From NCBI RefSeq assembly GCF_022230955.1, contig NZ_JAKKFI010000089.1:62001-126000 (forward strand): 64,000 nt of DNA, written 5' to 3'. The notes under the pieces are model-generated. The model made no database searches, was not told the DNA's origin, and saw only the letters and a program-made list of their open reading frames with translations. The position numbers were made by a program, and so were the translations under genes. This DNA is from Micromonospora cabrerizensis. GTDB taxonomy: Bacteria > Actinomycetota > Actinomycetes > Mycobacteriales > Micromonosporaceae. This document shows, piece after piece, positions 61,408 to 64,000 of the stretch; position 1 is the first letter of the stretch; every line of letters begins with the position of its first letter.

Positions 61408-62136
61408 ATGCTTCGCATGTTCCTCGCCGTCACGACCACGGCGCTTGCCGTCTGGGGCGGGACGAGCGGCCCCACCGAGGCGACGCCAACCCCCTCGGCC
61501 ACGCCGACGCCGTCGCCGACCCCCGTCTGCCCGCCGGCCCTGCCGATCACCGCCAACGTGACCGGGGCGACCACCACGAGCGTGACCATCTCGTACTCGA
61601 TCTTCTTCCGACCGCCCTGCGGCTACGACCCGCCGATGACCGTCAGCCTCTTCGCCAGCCGGGAGGACGCCGAACAGTGGCGAGCGCCGGTGGCCGAGGC
61701 CGTCTCCGGGCCGGAGCGCTACGGCTCGGTGACCATCGACCGGCTGACGCCCGACACCGAGTTCTGGTACCGGTTCAGCGACGTCGAGGGCCGGCGGGAC
61801 CCGTACGCGTTCTCATCGGTGCGGACCTCCTCGCTGACCGCCTGCCGCGCGACGGCCACGATCGACGCCCGTTGGGGCAACGGCTTCGTCGCCACGGTCA
61901 CGGTCCGCAACGCCGGGACGGAGCCGCTGGACGGCTGGCGTGTCTCCTGGCGCTGGACCGGTGACGAGCGCGTCCAGACCGTCTGGGGTGGAGTGGTCGA
62001 GGCTGCCGGTGTCGACGTCATGGTTCGCAACGCCTCGTACAACGGGACGCTGACGCCGGACGGTGTGACGACGTTCGGTCTGCTCGTGACGGCCAGCGTG
62101 ACGCCCGACGGGTTGACGGCGGCCTGCGCCCGGTGA
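61408..62136 (+). CDS. secreted FN3-like / CBM2-like protein
   Basis: A 242-residue exported protein. Signal peptide (LRMFLAVTTTALAVWGGTSG) and a Thr/Pro linker lead to an Ig/FN3-like domain (~45-145, 'ITANVTGATTTSVTISYSIFF'). Residues ~148-242 match a family-2 cellulose/chitin-binding module: flanking Cys (TACRAT ... AACAR), 'WGNGFVATVTVRNAGTEPLDGWRVSW', 'NASYNGTLTPDGVTTFG'. No catalytic domain is present, so it is probably a binding protein. Confidence 0.75.
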   Translation: MLRMFLAVTTTALAVWGGTSGPTEATPTPSATPTPSPTPVCPPALPITANVTGATTTSVTISYSIFFRPPCGYDPPMTVSLFASREDAEQWRAPVAEAVSGPERYGSVTIDRLTPDTEFWYRFSDVEGRRDPYAFSSVRTSSLTACRATATIDARWGNGFVATVTVRNAGTEPLDGWRVSWRWTGDERVQTVWGGVVEAAGVDVMVRNASYNGTLTPDGVTTFGLLVTASVTPDGLTAACAR

Positions 62137-62144
62137 ACGACGTC

Positions 62145-62179
62145 CGCCCCGCTCCCGCCGTACTGGCGCGAGCGGGGCG
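62145..62179. terminator. terminator hairpin
   Basis: CGCCCCGCTC (62145-62154) pairs with GAGCGGGGCG (62170-62179), between the convergent CBM2-like and methyltransferase genes. Confidence 0.7.
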
Positions 62180-62190
62180 ACGCCTGTCGG

Positions 62191-62988
62191 TCAGGGTTTA
62201 CGGGCCACCGCGCCGTACGCGTCGATCCCGGTGGCGTCGGCCTCGTCCGGTCGCCACAGGGGGATCGGCACCAGGCCCGGCTCCACCTTCGTCAGGCCGG
62301 AGAAGCAACTGTCGAGGTCCTCCGGGCTGCGCAGGATGTACGGGACGCCGCCGCTCTGTGCCAGTCGCTCGGCACCGGAGACGACCGCCCGGCTGGTGTT
62401 GGTGCCGTCCCAGAACACGAGGTAGCTGCCCGAGGGCATCGCGCCCATGATCCGCTCGACGATCGAGCGCACCACGGAGAGGTCGGGCTCGTAGCCCATC
62501 ACGCCCATGAACATCACCGCGACGGGCTGGTCGAAGTCGAGCGTCTGCGCCGCCTCGGCGAGGATCGTCTCCGGGTCGTGGTAGTCGGCGGGTACGTAGG
62601 TGGTGACACCCTCGGTCGTCGTGCTGGCCAGCAGTGCCCGTGCGTGCACCAGCACCATCGGGTCGTTGTCCACGTAGACGATCCGCGAGTCGGGGGCGAC
62701 CCCCTGGGCGACCGCGTGCGTGTTCTGCATGGTCGGCAGACCGGTGCCGATGTCGAGGAACTGCCGGATACCCGCCTCGGCGGCCAGGTAGCGCACGGCC
62801 CGCACCAGGAACAGGCGCGACTGCTGCGCCATGAGGACGATCTCCGGGTAGACCTCGGCGACCGCGTCGCCGGCCGCCCGGTCGGACTGGAAGTTGTCCT
62901 TACCGCCCATCCAGTAGTTCCAGATGCGAGCTGCGTGCGGCACGTCGGGCTGAAGCTTCGCGGTGAGTTCGGCGTCCGGGCCGGCCAT
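62191..62988 (-). CDS. SAV2177-family SAM-dependent methyltransferase
   Basis: A 265-residue protein of the actinobacterial SAV_2177 (DUF574) group. Diagnostic: 'PHAARIWNYWMGGKDNFQSDRAAGD', the SAM loop 'FLDIGTGLPTMQNTHAVAQ', 'VYVDNDPMVLVHARALL' and 'FMGVMGYEPD'. These are methyltransferases by fold with unknown substrates, present in many copies in actinomycetes. ATG start. Standing alone before the two-component pair. Confidence 0.85.
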   Translation of the reverse strand: MAGPDAELTAKLQPDVPHAARIWNYWMGGKDNFQSDRAAGDAVAEVYPEIVLMAQQSRLFLVRAVRYLAAEAGIRQFLDIGTGLPTMQNTHAVAQGVAPDSRIVYVDNDPMVLVHARALLASTTTEGVTTYVPADYHDPETILAEAAQTLDFDQPVAVMFMGVMGYEPDLSVVRSIVERIMGAMPSGSYLVFWDGTNTSRAVVSGAERLAQSGGVPYILRSPEDLDSCFSGLTKVEPGLVPIPLWRPDEADATGIDAYGAVARKP

Positions 62989-63089
62989 GCCAGGCTCCTA
63001 TCGAGGGGTCGTCGGCGGGAGATCACCTCTGCGGTGTGACCGGGATCGTACTCCGGGGCCGTCCACTGTCGACGCCGGGTGATCGGCGG

Positions 63090-63746
63090 TCAGCGGCGGA
63101 CAACCCCGTTCTGGTACGCCCATACCACAGTCTGCAACCGGTCCCGCGCGCCGATCTTCGCCATGGCCCGCCCGAGGTGTGACTTGACCGTGCTCGTCTC
63201 GATGAAGAGCTGGTCGGCGATCTCGACGTTGGACAGGCCCTGCGCGAGCAGCTCGACGATCTCGGTCTCCCGCGCGGTCAGCTGGTGTGCCGCCGCCGCG
63301 TCGGAGCGGGGAGCTGGCGTACGTCTCGCGAACTCCGAGATCACCCGGTGCGTGACGGCCTGGTCGACCAGCCCGTACCCGCTGGCCAGGCGTCGGATCG
63401 CCTGGATGAGCTCCTCGGGCTCACAGTCCTTCAGGATGAACCCGCTGGCACCGGACTCCAGTGCCCCGAAGACGTACTCGTCCAGGTCGAACGTCGTCAC
63501 CACCAGCACCGCGGGCGGCGCGCCGGACGCGTCCGCGAGGATCTGTCGGGTCGCGGTCAACCCGTCGCCGTGGGGCATCCGGACGTCCATGCAGATGACG
63601 TCCGGTTGCAGCCGGCGGGCCAGCTCGACCGCGGCGGAACCGCTCGACGCCTCCGCCACGACCTCGATGTCTCCCGCCTCCTCCAGGATCACGCGGAAGC
63701 CGGCGCGGACGACCGCCTGGTCGTCGACGAGCATCACTCTGATCAT
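63090..63746 (-). CDS. NarL/LuxR-type response regulator
   Basis: A 218-residue regulator. Receiver domain ~1-120 with acidic pocket DD near residue 8-9 and phospho-acceptor Asp in ICMDVRMPHGDG, Thr in VVTTFD, Lys in FILKDCEPEEL. LuxR HTH ~150-210: 'LTARETEIVELLAQGLSNVEIADQLFIETSTVKSHLGRAMAKIG'. ATG overlaps the kinase stop as ATGA, so the pair is coupled. The stimulus and targets are unknown. Confidence 0.9.
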   Translation of the reverse strand: MIRVMLVDDQAVVRAGFRVILEEAGDIEVVAEASSGSAAVELARRLQPDVICMDVRMPHGDGLTATRQILADASGAPPAVLVVTTFDLDEYVFGALESGASGFILKDCEPEELIQAIRRLASGYGLVDQAVTHRVISEFARRTPAPRSDAAAAHQLTARETEIVELLAQGLSNVEIADQLFIETSTVKSHLGRAMAKIGARDRLQTVVWAYQNGVVRR

Positions 63747-64000
63747 GCGGGGGCCTCTTCCCTCGGGTGTGGCGCGACGGGCCCGTTCGTCGGCAACGTC
63801 GCGGTGACCGACCAACCGCCCGTCGCGGTCGGGCCGGCCGTGAACGACGCGCCGATCAGCTGTGCGCGCTCGCGCATTCCCGCCAGGCCGACACCGCCGG
63901 TCCGGGCCGCCGGAGCGGGTCGCGGGGCGGCCGGTTCGTTGACCACCTCCAGCGACACCGACCTGGGCAGGAAGCGGAGCACCACCCGCGCCGGTGCGCC
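63743..64000 (-). CDS. sensor histidine kinase, C-terminal fragment
   Basis: Only the last 85 residues are inside the window; the gene continues past the end. 'GGVGLAGMRERAQLIGASF' is the G-box of NarX/DesK-type HATPase domains, followed by 'GGWSVTATLPT'. A Pro/Ala insertion (EPAAPRPAPAAR) precedes it. It is the partner of the overlapping NarL-type regulator. Confidence 0.85.
   Translation of the reverse strand, partial: GAPARVVLRFLPRSVSLEVVNEPAAPRPAPAARTGGVGLAGMRERAQLIGASFTAGPTATGGWSVTATLPTNGPVAPHPREEAPA

Noticed and set aside
1..64000. Prophage, insertion sequence, integrase, toxin-antitoxin, defence system or biosynthetic megasynthase genes.
   Set aside because: No transposase, integrase, phage structural, nuclease-defence, PKS or NRPS sequence was found on either strand.

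Overview
The window is 64 kb of very GC-rich DNA (strong G/C bias at third codon positions, many GTG starts, long chains of 4-base GTGA/ATGA overlaps). Gene content points to an actinomycete, most likely Micromonosporaceae (Micromonospora-like): Tat-exported secreted enzymes, a SAV2177-type methyltransferase, XRE regulators followed by small Cys-rich proteins, two ECF sigma factors, and actinobacterial Nur-type and IdeR-type operators. I saw no prophage, insertion sequence, CRISPR array, rRNA or intact tRNA. The organism call is inference from these traits.

Layout. 1-3.1 kb: copper-trafficking operon on the minus strand (multidomain CopC protein, PCuAC chaperone, Dyp-type peroxidase cut by the window edge). 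3.2-4.1 kb: cobalamin riboswitch followed by an acyl-CoA thioesterase. 4.2-7.0 kb: small AT-richer membrane gene, XRE/TPR-like regulator and three tiny Cys-containing proteins. 7.0-14.7 kb: cobalamin-binding-type protein, a five-gene nickel-type ABC importer on the minus strand with a candidate Nur box in its divergent promoter, a HupE-ectodomain-like protein and lspA.

14.7-28.8 kb: two divergent operons that make metabolic sense together. gntR-lutABC (L-lactate oxidation) faces a ten-gene plus-strand operon encoding a CUT2-type sugar importer and a complete non-phosphorylative L-fucose pathway: fucose dehydrogenase, fuconolactonase, fuconate dehydratase, 2-keto-3-deoxyfuconate dehydrogenase and the diketo-acid hydrolase. 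The known end products of this route are pyruvate and L-lactate, and L-lactate is the LutABC substrate.

28.8-38.5 kb: LRV-repeat protein, secreted metallophosphoesterase flanked by two related nested inverted repeats, then a second GntR-controlled sugar-acid locus (CUT1 importer without its ATPase, galactonate dehydratase, mannonate dehydratase, gluconokinase). 38.45-42.05 kb: iron box and a heterodimeric ABC exporter whose two nucleotide sites are degenerate in complementary ways. 42.2-46.5 kb: SigC-like ECF sigma factor, M23/peptidoglycan-binding protein, a SigE-type ECF sigma factor with a membrane partner, small secreted proteins. 46.5-52.0 kb: a single 1,820-residue biotin-dependent acyl-CoA carboxylase with biotin carboxylase, biotin carrier and carboxyltransferase parts in one chain.

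52.3-62.2 kb: mainly secreted or glycan-active proteins (phosphodiester glycosidase, beta-helix protein, GH92 alpha-mannosidase with two F5/8C modules, CBM2-like protein), including a deleted, frameshifted duplicate of the beta-helix gene. 62.2-64 kb: SAM-dependent methyltransferase and a NarL-type two-component pair, the kinase cut by the window end.
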